A stretch of 64,000 bases of DNA, from NCBI RefSeq assembly GCF_000013885.1, contig NC_007964.1, positions 3,706,001 through 3,770,000 of the forward strand. The letters are read 5' to 3'. The notes below the pieces were generated by a model, which did not search any database, was not told the origin of the DNA, and saw only the letters and a program-made list of their open reading frames with translations. The DNA is from Nitrobacter hamburgensis X14 (GTDB lineage: Bacteria > Pseudomonadota > Alphaproteobacteria > Rhizobiales > Xanthobacteraceae). Made by a program: the position numbers and the translations under genes. Shown one piece after another: positions 25,749 through 32,909 of the stretch; within the stretch, counting starts at the first letter, position 1, and the number at the start of each line of letters is the position of its first letter.

Positions 25749-27050
25749 CAGGCTGTTGAAGAAGTTTCCCACGGAGACGGATATGGAATGGAGTCAGCGT
25801 GATCTGCGGGCGGCGCCACCATCAGGGTCCTGATCGAGCATCTTGACGGTGCACGACTTGTGTTTCACGCGGCGGCTGCCAGGAGTTTGGGCAAGCGGAT
25901 CAGGTTGTAGGCCGCCAGCGCCAGGGTGAAGGTGGCGTTGACGCGGTCGCGGCCTCGCAGCTTGATCTTGGCAAGTCCGGCGGAGGCCTTGATCCAGCCG
26001 AACACCTCCTCGATGCGCTTGCGACAGCGTTGGCTGACGGCATATCCGGCATGACGGAGAGTCCTCTGGTCGATCGCGGTCTTGCGCGGCTTTCCGGTCT
26101 TGCTCAAATGCCCGTCGATGGCGATGTGCGGCGTGACCGAACGCCGTCTTAAGTCCTCGACGAATGCGGTGACGTCATAGGCCTTGTCGGCGCCCAGCGT
26201 GATCCGCCGCTCGCTTTGGCCGCGGTGGCAGTCGATCAGCGCCAACGCCTGATCCCGCTCCGCCGTTCCGGTCGCCCGGCTCACGCCACCCAGCACCGCC
26301 AGTCCGTTGCGGTTCTCCATCAGGGCATGGCCGATGTAGCAAAGCTTCGCCGGCTGGCCGCCGCCCTTCTTATAGAGCCGTGCCTCGGGATCGGTCGTGC
26401 TCTGATGCGTCTCGTTGCAGCGCTTCTCGTTGTGGAAACTGCGCTCGGCGTTGCGTCCCGGTCCATCACTGTCCTGGTCACCGCCGTCCTTGCGCCGGAA
26501 GCTCTTGATCGATGCCCACGCCTCGATCAGCGTGCCGTCGACCGAAAAATGCTCGCTTGATAACAGCCGCTTGACCTGGTGCTGCCCCATCAGCGCGTTC
26601 AAGAACTTCGCGGCGATCTCACCTTCAAGCAATCGGTCGCGGTTCTTCGAGAAGGTCGAGTGGTCCCACACCGGGTCGTCCACGCCCAAGCCCACGAACC
26701 AGCGCAACAGCAGGTCGAACTCCAGCCGCTCCATCAACTGCCGTTCCGAGCGGATCCCGTAGAATGCCTGCAGCAGCATTGCCCGAAGCAGCTTCTCCGG
26801 TGCGATCGAGGGACGGCCGAACGCCGTGTAGAGCTTGTCAAAGTCCCTCGACAGATCATTCAACGCCGCGTTCGCGATCTGTCGGATCGTTCGCAGCGGA
26901 TGGTCGGAGCGAATCCGAGCCTCCAAGTCCACATAGCTGAACAGCGAGCCTGACCGTTCGTCGCTTCCCCGCATCGCTCCCCCCTCGACGCATCCGCATC
27001 AAGAGAATCATGCCCAGAACCGCTGCGCCAGAGACTTCTTCAACAGCCTG
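25749..27050 (-). mobile_element. IS5-like insertion sequence, copy 1 (1302 bp)
   Basis: The element is bounded by inverted ends CAGGCTGTTGAAGAAGT (17 bp perfect, imperfect beyond) and by the 4-bp duplication CTAG at 25745-25748 and 27051-27054. CTAG fits the YTAR targets of the IS5 group. It contains one transposase gene, read on the minus strand. Read in its own orientation, the ends and coding sequence match copy 2 at 53447-54748 with no difference seen, implying recent movement or gene conversion. Confidence 0.93.
25865..26974 (-). CDS. IS5-family DDE transposase (copy 1)
   Basis: The 369-residue transposase has an N-terminal DUF772-type domain (SIAPEKLLRAMLLQAFYGIRSERQLMERLEFDLLLRWFVGL) and a DDE nuclease core: first Asp in FSVDGTLIEAW, second in GADKAYDV, and Glu in RKRIEEVFGWIK. 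It is full length with no frameshift, so it is probably active. The start ATG is preceded by GGGGGGAG. It is identical in protein sequence to the copy at 53523-54632. Confidence 0.92.
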   Translation of the reverse strand: MRGSDERSGSLFSYVDLEARIRSDHPLRTIRQIANAALNDLSRDFDKLYTAFGRPSIAPEKLLRAMLLQAFYGIRSERQLMERLEFDLLLRWFVGLGVDDPVWDHSTFSKNRDRLLEGEIAAKFLNALMGQHQVKRLLSSEHFSVDGTLIEAWASIKSFRRKDGGDQDSDGPGRNAERSFHNEKRCNETHQSTTDPEARLYKKGGGQPAKLCYIGHALMENRNGLAVLGGVSRATGTAERDQALALIDCHRGQSERRITLGADKAYDVTAFVEDLRRRSVTPHIAIDGHLSKTGKPRKTAIDQRTLRHAGYAVSQRCRKRIEEVFGWIKASAGLAKIKLRGRDRVNATFTLALAAYNLIRLPKLLAAAA

Positions 27051-27178
27051 CTAGAGCGTTTTCGAGCGAAGCATGTCCTCGGGCTTGACCCGAGGATGGA
27101 TACCGGTTCGCGCGAAGAAGCGTGCCAGATCAAAATCAAAGAGCCTCGCTTCTGCATCAGAAGCGAAAAGGCCCTGAC
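27051..27178 (+). repeat. Dispersed repeat family A, copy A2 (head occupied by IS copy 1)
   Basis: It starts CTAGAGCGTTTTCGAGCG directly at the IS boundary, has the same central GGATACCGGTTCGCG and ends in a hairpin around GCTTCTG/CAGAAGC. It completely fills the gap between the ycjF 3' end (plus IS) and the convergent glycosyltransferase gene, whose stop codon begins 7 bases further on. Confidence 0.8.
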
Positions 27179-27184
27179 TATCGC

Positions 27185-28831
27185 TCACCTGCTTACAAGG
27201 GCCAGACGGCGGCCACCGTCACGCGGCAACGTGGCGTCACCGTCCGCCAGTTTCCGCCATTTATAGAGCGGCGAGTCCGGCGGCGGCGAGAGATCGGGGG
27301 TCCAGCCCGTCAGCTTTTCCAGGACATAGGTATCCATCACCCTGCCACGCCAGATCCGTTGAACCTGACCGAGTGGCGTGAGCACCGCAGTGGTCGAGGC
27401 CAAAATCGAGGCATCATCCGGCTCCCGAGCGACGTAAAGCCCGGCGTGCCCGGTAATCACGTCGAGACCCGGATCGCGGAAGTCCATGAAGCGGCTGCGT
27501 TCGTTGATCTGAATCACCGGCACGCGATCTTTGAGATGCCAGCGCAGCATCGCATAGATGCGGTAATCGTCGGTCGCAATCCAGGTTGCGCCGGAGTTTT
27601 GCAATTCGCCTTCCACGCGGCTCGCGACCTGCGCGAACCCGGCCTCGCCGCCGATCGGATCGGTCTTACCAATGAAATTCCAGGGACTGACGGTGTAATA
27701 CAGAAAGACCGCGGCGACGAGGACGAGGCCCGACGCGATCGCGGCATTGACCCAGAAGGCTGAGGATTTCTCCATCCACGCCGGCCATTTTTCCCGGCGA
27801 CGCGTCGCAAAGTCGATCGCCGCTGCCGCGAAGCCCAACGGCCAGATCAGCATCGGCCAGGTGTCGCCGACCCGAAGGGTCATCGACTTCCAGAGGAAAT
27901 ACCCGAACGGCACCAGCACGGCCGTGGACAACAGCACGGCGACCGGATCGCGATGCCGATATCCGCGCCATGCCGTAAGCCCCACGCCGAACAACACCAC
28001 AGGCAGCAGGATCGGTCCAACCTGGCCGAACTGAAGGCCGATATAATCGCCGAGCGTGCGCAGCATGAAATCGTGCGTCGCGGTGGCACGAACGAACTGA
28101 AACCGAAACGAGGCCCAGTCGTGCATCCCGTTCCAGATCAGAACCGGCGAGAACACCGCGACGGCAATCAACGCCGCGGCCCATGGATACGGGCTGCGCA
28201 GCCAGCGCCGACGCCAGTCCGGCACGACGATGAAAAGGACAATGGCGGGGACCAGCATCAGCGCGGTCAGTTTCGACAGCAGCGAGAGGCCGCCGAAGAG
28301 GCCGGCCGCGAGCCACCAGCGCGCATCGCCACTCTCGTTAAGCCGCACCAGCGACCAGACCATCGCCAGTTCGAACGGGATCAGTGCGACGTCGGGCGCG
28401 ACCTTCGCCATCAGCAGGCCGTAATACAGCGTGGCTTCCATCATCAGAACCGCAAGCATGGCGGCGCGGATGTCGCGCGTGACGCGACGGACGATATCGG
28501 CCAGCAGCAATTGCGAGATCGGCATCGCCAGCAACCCGGCAAACCTGACGCCGAAATTGGTATCGCCGAAAATCGCGGTGCCGAAACGAATGAACCACGC
28601 GATCATTGGAGGATGGTCAAGGAAAGACAGCGCGCTTTCCTTCGACCAGGTCCAGTAGTAGGCCTCGTCGGTGCGCAGATCCAGCGTGCCGGCAAAGATG
28701 CATCGCATCGCGGTCATCACAGCGATCAACGCCGCGACCCAAAGCAGCGACGAAAGCGCTGGACGTTCCGGTTGCGACGCGGATTTATCGGGCTGTGCGA
28801 TTGTCATCTGGACGCCGAGGACCGCGCCCAT
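27185..28831 (-). CDS. GT39/ArnT-like membrane glycosyltransferase
   Basis: A roughly 548-residue polytopic protein with about ten membrane segments. It has the PMT-family signature near the N-terminus: acidic DEAYYWTWSKESALSFLDHPPMIAWFIR, where Asp/Glu in the first periplasmic loop are catalytic in relatives using polyprenyl-phosphate sugars. It probably transfers a sugar from undecaprenyl phosphate to lipid A, another lipid or a protein on the periplasmic side. The C-terminal 150 residues are soluble. The ATG at 28831 (GAGG ahead) is chosen; 28807 is possible and the frame is open to 28984. Confidence 0.8.
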   Translation of the reverse strand: MGAVLGVQMTIAQPDKSASQPERPALSSLLWVAALIAVMTAMRCIFAGTLDLRTDEAYYWTWSKESALSFLDHPPMIAWFIRFGTAIFGDTNFGVRFAGLLAMPISQLLLADIVRRVTRDIRAAMLAVLMMEATLYYGLLMAKVAPDVALIPFELAMVWSLVRLNESGDARWWLAAGLFGGLSLLSKLTALMLVPAIVLFIVVPDWRRRWLRSPYPWAAALIAVAVFSPVLIWNGMHDWASFRFQFVRATATHDFMLRTLGDYIGLQFGQVGPILLPVVLFGVGLTAWRGYRHRDPVAVLLSTAVLVPFGYFLWKSMTLRVGDTWPMLIWPLGFAAAAIDFATRRREKWPAWMEKSSAFWVNAAIASGLVLVAAVFLYYTVSPWNFIGKTDPIGGEAGFAQVASRVEGELQNSGATWIATDDYRIYAMLRWHLKDRVPVIQINERSRFMDFRDPGLDVITGHAGLYVAREPDDASILASTTAVLTPLGQVQRIWRGRVMDTYVLEKLTGWTPDLSPPPDSPLYKWRKLADGDATLPRDGGRRLALVSR

Positions 28832-29181
28832 CGCGCATCCTCGCATGGTTCTCCGGCGGCTTCGGTCGCGCTTTCTTGACCACTCGGCCCCCGGTGTCAA
28901 TCTGACGCCAACAAGGTCGGCCCGCCGCTTGGCTCGCGCATATTTTCCGGCGGCATTGTGCTGGGTGAGATTGCGCACGCACACACAGGCTCAATCCCAC
29001 CTGCATGAACGGCCCTTCAGAAAATTGTCGGTTAGCCCCGCCGGATTCTTCGAACCGGCTTTTCAAAGCAAGCGACGAACTTGCGACGGGCAAGAGCGAC
29101 ACCCAATCACGAGCCCGCAACTGGAAACTAGAACCCGATTTGAACCCCGCGCATCACGCGCTTTATTTAAGGAGAACGACC

Positions 29182-29433
29182 ATGTTTCGTAAACTTGCTC
29201 TTGGACTTGTTGCCGCCGCTTCCCTCGGTGCGACGGCGCTGGCCCCTTCGGCCGCTTCTGCGCATGGCTGGGGCGGGCATCACCACCACCACTTCGGCCA
29301 CTTCGGCCACTTCGGCCACGGCCACCGCTTTGGCGTCGCCTATGTCGGCGGCTATGATGACGGATGTTACGTGGTGCGGCGCGTGCCGACCCCGTACGGC
29401 TTCCGCCTGCGCACCATCAACGTTTGCGATTGA
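29182..29433 (+). CDS. Small secreted His-rich protein
   Basis: An 83-residue protein with a signal peptide (about 1-26, ending ASA), then GWGGHHHHHFGHFGHFGHGHRFG, a run with ten His in 17 residues, and a conserved-looking tail with two Cys (GCYVVRRV ... INVCD). The His cluster suggests binding of a transition metal, by inference only. AAGGAGAACGACC precedes the ATG at 29182. An intrinsic terminator follows, so it is probably a single-gene transcript. It is too short to be a typical enzyme. Confidence 0.7.
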   Translation: MFRKLALGLVAAASLGATALAPSAASAHGWGGHHHHHFGHFGHFGHGHRFGVAYVGGYDDGCYVVRRVPTPYGFRLRTINVCD

Positions 29434-29458
29434 TCCGGCCTTCAGTTCTCTCGATCGC

Positions 29459-29492
29459 AAAACCCCGGCTGCCCAGCGGCCGGGGTTTTGTC
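29459..29492 (+). terminator. Intrinsic terminator
   Basis: AAAACCCCGGC (29459-29469) pairs with GCCGGGGTTTT (29479-29489), an 11-bp perfect stem with a 9-base loop. It lies 26 bases after the stop of the His-rich gene, and the A/T ends could make it work both ways. Confidence 0.85.
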
Positions 29493-29665
29493 CGTCGGCA
29501 GGCAGCGGCATCATCCGTCCGAGCAAAAGTCCGGCGACGATCCATCGATGTTGTCGACCTCCCTCACTCGAAAGCACCGATTGACTTGCAAGCTGGCGGT
29601 GCGAGACTTCGCGGATCGATGATCCCGTGATGACGGGCCTCGACCAAAAAGCTTCGGAGGAAGCC

Positions 29666-30874
29666 ATGCTCGACAGACGAGAGATGCTGAAACGCGTCGG
29701 CGCCGGACTGGCGCTCGGCGCCGCCGCCAGCCTGCCCCCTTTCAAGGCCTTCGCGCTCGACAACGTGACCCTGCCGTTCGACAACGGCGAGCGCCCGCTG
29801 GTGAAGTATCCGCAGAAGCGCATGATGATCGGCCAGACCAGCCGGCCGCCGCAGCTCGAAACGCCGTTTTCGGTCTTTAACGAGAGCGTGATTACTCCGA
29901 ACGACGCCTTCTTCGTCCGCTATCATCTGGCCGACCTCCCGCTCAACATCGATCCCGCCACGTTCACGCTCGAGATCAAGGGCAAGGTCGACCGTCCGCT
30001 CAAGCTGTCACTCAAGGACATCAGGAAGATGAAGGCGACCGAGGTCGTCGCCGTCAATCAGTGCTCGGGCAACAGCCGTGGATTTTCCAGTCCGCGTGTC
30101 GCCGGCGGACAGTCCGGCAACGGCGCGATGGGTAACGCGCGCTGGCGCGGCGTGCCGCTGAAGGCCGTACTCGATCAGGCCGGCGTGCAGCGGGGTGCGA
30201 AGCAGGTGGTTTTTGACGGCATGGACGGCCCCGTCAGCGACAAGACGCCGGATTTCGCCAAGGCGCTCGACATCGACCACTCGCGGGACGGCGAAGTGAT
30301 GCTGGCCTATCTCATGAACGAGCGGGATTTGCCGTTTTTGAACGGCTTTCCGCTCCGGCTCGTCGTTCCCGGATATTACGGCACCTACTGGGTCAAGCAC
30401 CTCAACGAGATCACCGTCATCGACAGCGTCTATGACAATTTCTGGATGAAGACGGCCTATCGCATTCCGGACAATGCCTGTGCCTGCGTCGAACCGGGCA
30501 CGGCGCCGAAGGCGACGGTCCCTATCAACAGGTTCAACGTCCGCTCCTTCATCACCAATGTCGCCGATGGCGCGAAACTCGCGACCGGCGGCAAGCTCCT
30601 GAAGGGGATCGCGTTCGATGGCGGCACCGGAATCAAGGAGGTCGCCGTGTCGATCGACGGCGGCAAGACCTGGAAGGCCGCGCGGCTCGGCCGGAACTAC
30701 GGCAAATACTCGTTCCGCGAATGGAAGGTTCCCGTCAAGCTCACCGCCGGTCCGCATGAACTGAAGGTGCGCGCGACCAGCAATGGCGGCCAGGTGCAGC
30801 CGGCCGAAGCCCTGTGGAATCCGGCCGGCTACATGCGCAACGTCATCGAGACCGTCCGCGTGACGGCGGCTTGA
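29666..30874 (+). CDS. sorA: SorA-type sulfite dehydrogenase, molybdopterin subunit
   Basis: SorA oxidises sulfite to sulfate in the periplasm with a molybdenum cofactor and hands electrons to a c-type cytochrome. The 402-residue protein starts with a Tat signal (DRREMLK, RR at 4-5; cleavage near FAFA about residue 30). Active-site residues of the sulfite oxidase fold are visible: R85 and H87 (VRYH) and Mo-binding C133 in NQCSGNSRG. The C-terminal half is the Mo-cofactor dimerisation domain (GIKEVAVSIDGGKTW). GGAGG precedes ATG 29666. The cytochrome gene follows after 11 bases. Confidence 0.88.
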   Translation: MLDRREMLKRVGAGLALGAAASLPPFKAFALDNVTLPFDNGERPLVKYPQKRMMIGQTSRPPQLETPFSVFNESVITPNDAFFVRYHLADLPLNIDPATFTLEIKGKVDRPLKLSLKDIRKMKATEVVAVNQCSGNSRGFSSPRVAGGQSGNGAMGNARWRGVPLKAVLDQAGVQRGAKQVVFDGMDGPVSDKTPDFAKALDIDHSRDGEVMLAYLMNERDLPFLNGFPLRLVVPGYYGTYWVKHLNEITVIDSVYDNFWMKTAYRIPDNACACVEPGTAPKATVPINRFNVRSFITNVADGAKLATGGKLLKGIAFDGGTGIKEVAVSIDGGKTWKAARLGRNYGKYSFREWKVPVKLTAGPHELKVRATSNGGQVQPAEALWNPAGYMRNVIETVRVTAA

Positions 30875-30885
30875 GGGAGGAGATC

Positions 30886-31218
30886 ATGATGCGTCCAGTT
30901 CTTCTCGCCCTCGCAGTCGCCATCGGACTGGCCGGGGGCATCGGCGCCTTCGCTCCGACCACGGCCGGCGCCAAGCCGATCGCCTACAAGCTTCCCGATA
31001 AAGCGGCGGAGTTCAAACCGGGGCCCAATCTCGATGTTGTGAAGAACAACTGCACGGCCTGTCATTCGGCGGACTACGTCCAGACCCAGCCGCGCGGCCC
31101 GAAATTCACAAAGGATTTCTGGCAGGCGGAAGTGAACAAGATGATCAAGGTGTACGGCGCGCAGATCGAGGAGGCCGACATCGGCAAGATCGTCGACTAT
31201 CTGACTGCGACCCATTGA
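30886..31218 (+). CDS. sorB: SorB-type monohaem cytochrome c
   Basis: A 110-residue periplasmic cytochrome: signal peptide (about 1-29, ending AGA), one haem-binding motif CTACH at residues 56-60, and a candidate axial Met in NKMIKVYG. It lies 11 bases after sorA with GGGAGGAG ahead of ATG 30886 (a second ATG is adjacent). The pairing with a SorA-type dehydrogenase makes it the likely electron acceptor, as in the Starkeya SorAB complex. Repeats and no further gene follow. Confidence 0.85.
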   Translation: MMRPVLLALAVAIGLAGGIGAFAPTTAGAKPIAYKLPDKAAEFKPGPNLDVVKNNCTACHSADYVQTQPRGPKFTKDFWQAEVNKMIKVYGAQIEEADIGKIVDYLTATH

Positions 31219-31303
31219 CGTTGGGAGCCGGCGTTCGCCGGAAATCCGGGATCTCCGGTCGGCGGATTGCCCCCGCCCGCCACCGGCGGACGAGCGTTTG
31301 GCA

Positions 31304-31344
31304 CCCTAGTGGTCCTCGCGAATGTCAAATTCACTCCACTAGGG
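31304..31344. repeat. CCCTAGTGG inverted repeat
   Basis: CCCTAGTGG (31304-31312) and CCACTAGGG (31336-31344) form a perfect 9-bp inverted repeat with a 23-base spacer, 86 bases after sorB. It is followed at once by repeat A3, so the 429-base gap between sorB and the cold-shock gene is mostly repeat sequence plus a leader. Confidence 0.5.
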
Positions 31345-31351
31345 CCTTTAC

Positions 31352-31472
31352 CGCCTCTAATAGAATGAGAAGCGAGGCTCTATGATTTTGATTTGACGCG
31401 CTTTCTTCACGCGAACCGGTATCCATCCTCGGGTCAAACCCGAGGACATGCTTCGCTCGAAAACGCTTTAGC
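31352..31472 (-). repeat. Dispersed repeat family A, copy A3 (reverse orientation)
   Basis: Read on the minus strand it begins near TAAAGCGTTTTCGAGCG (head slightly changed from TAGAGCG), carries the CTCGGG...CCCGAG palindrome and GGATACCGGTTCGCG, and ends in a GAGGC-type hairpin. It lies between sorB and the cold-shock gene and is not attached to a stop codon. Confidence 0.78.
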
Positions 31473-31647
31473 GCCGGAATGCCCGGAATTGTGGCAAAAT
31501 TGTACCGTATTCAGATAGGGGTTGGTTGAGGTATTTCGAGCTTGCGTTTGATCTATCAAGCCGGGCCGAGACCGCGTATCGTGCGCGCCGTCGGACAAGC
31601 CGGTTTCCGGGGACCGACGACTGTTTCAATCCTGCGGAGACTTGGGA

Positions 31648-31848
31648 ATGGCTAAGGGTACTGTGAAGTGGTTCAACCCGACCAAGGGTTACGGATTCAT
31701 CCAGCCGGCCGGCGGCGGCAAGGATGTATTCGTCCATATTTCGGCCGTCGAGAAAGCGGGCCTTTCAACGCTCAATGAAGGCCAGACGGTTGAGTTCGAG
31801 GAAGTTGCCAACCGCGGCAAGACCTCGGCCGAAAACCTCAAGGTTTGA
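31648..31848 (+). CDS. Cold-shock domain protein (CspA family)
   Basis: A 66-residue single OB-fold RNA/DNA-binding protein with both nucleic-acid-binding motifs: RNP1-like KGYGFIQ and RNP2-like VFVHIS. It acts as an RNA chaperone. ATG 31648 follows GGAGACTTGGGA; two extra codons upstream (31642) are also open. About 175 bases of non-coding sequence separate it from repeat A3, compatible with the long leaders of cold-shock mRNAs. No terminator of the classic type was recognised after it. Confidence 0.92.
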   Translation: MAKGTVKWFNPTKGYGFIQPAGGGKDVFVHISAVEKAGLSTLNEGQTVEFEEVANRGKTSAENLKV

Positions 31849-31984
31849 CGCGACGACGCGATTCTCAAGACCCGGATAAAGTCGCGTCCTAACAGGCGGG
31901 ATACACTCCGAAGCGAACGACATCGGCTTCGCCGACGTAATCAGGTTTACGCCATCAGCGCAGACTCGATCCGCCGGCGACGAA

Positions 31985-32079
31985 TATCGGCAAACCACGT
32001 GTATCGGCAAACCACGTGACGACGCGATCGCGCGGGAGTGTGTTGCCTCAATCTTCCTTGACCCTCAATCTTCCTTGAC
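31985..32079. repeat. Two different 17-bp tandem duplications
   Basis: TATCGGCAAACCACGTG occurs twice in direct tandem (31985-32001, 32002-32018). CCTCAATCTTCCTTGAC occurs twice in direct tandem (32046-32062, 32063-32079). The second duplication spans the stop codon of the minus-strand gene ending at 32065, so its terminal codons are repeated just beyond its end. Confidence 0.85.
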
Positions 32080-32733
32080 CCATTGATCGACAGTCATGAC
32101 ATCGGGCAGTTGCGCGTAGCCGCGCGGCCACATGTCGACGACCCACTCCACATGCGTGGCGCGCTCAACCAGCACCGCGGTATTATGCGGGGTCTGCAGC
32201 ACAAGCGTGTTGCCGCGATAATGCGGATTCCCCACGGTGTGAAATTTGAAAAGTCTCCAGTCCTGCAGGACCGGCAGCAAACTGGTGACGTTGCGGGTCG
32301 TGTCCCAGCAATCGAAGTTGTGCTTGTAATCGCCGGCGCGGAAATCGGCCCGCGCCACACGCTTGCTGGTTCCGAGGATCGGTCCCATGCGGCGATCGAA
32401 CCAGACCACCGCCTTTTGCACCGCCCGACGCTCCGCAGCAGCGGATGAACGGCCCGCCGCCAGAATTCGCGTCAGCGCAGCCCGGTCGGTAGACGTGAAA
32501 TCGAGCCCCTCGCGGCGCCGGCAGACGAAGCCGTAGCAGACCGTCATGGATTTCGCGGTCGGCGGATAGATCGAGACGGAGGTGTAAAGCTGCGCGATGC
32601 CGGGGCTGAGTTCAGCGGCCCCGGCAGGACCGTCCATAGCCTGCGCCATGAACAGCATCGTACCCGCCGCAAGCAGACGAGACAGGCGGCGCCTGCTTGA
32701 GCAGCCAGGCCATCGATTTGGAAAGCTCGCCAT
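32065..32733 (-). CDS. Secreted protein of unknown function with candidate Cys-His-Asp residues
   Basis: The 222-residue product has a basic N-terminus and hydrophobic segment ending near GAA (about residue 40), consistent with export. No family was recognised with confidence. The C-terminal half contains C142 (NFDCWDTTRN), H183 (TPHNTAVLVE) and D200 (VVDMWP) in the order and spacing seen in cysteine-peptidase or transglutaminase-like folds; this is an inference. C66 and C71 may form a disulfide. GAGGTGTG precedes ATG 32733. It is divergent from putA across 176 bases. Confidence 0.5.
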   Translation of the reverse strand: MASFPNRWPGCSSRRRLSRLLAAGTMLFMAQAMDGPAGAAELSPGIAQLYTSVSIYPPTAKSMTVCYGFVCRRREGLDFTSTDRAALTRILAAGRSSAAAERRAVQKAVVWFDRRMGPILGTSKRVARADFRAGDYKHNFDCWDTTRNVTSLLPVLQDWRLFKFHTVGNPHYRGNTLVLQTPHNTAVLVERATHVEWVVDMWPRGYAQLPDVMTVDQWVKED

Positions 32734-32909
32734 CACACCTCGTGCATTCACGCTACCGACGCCCCATTGGCTCCATACCGGATTGAGCTTAGCTTGTTTG
32801 GTTGGAGAAAGGGTCGCACGGCCGCAACAGCATTTCAGATTCGTGTCGCGCGCGTGCGATCCACATGACAGTTCTCAAACGGCAGTTTGCGGAAGGCCGA
32901 GAATCGCCG

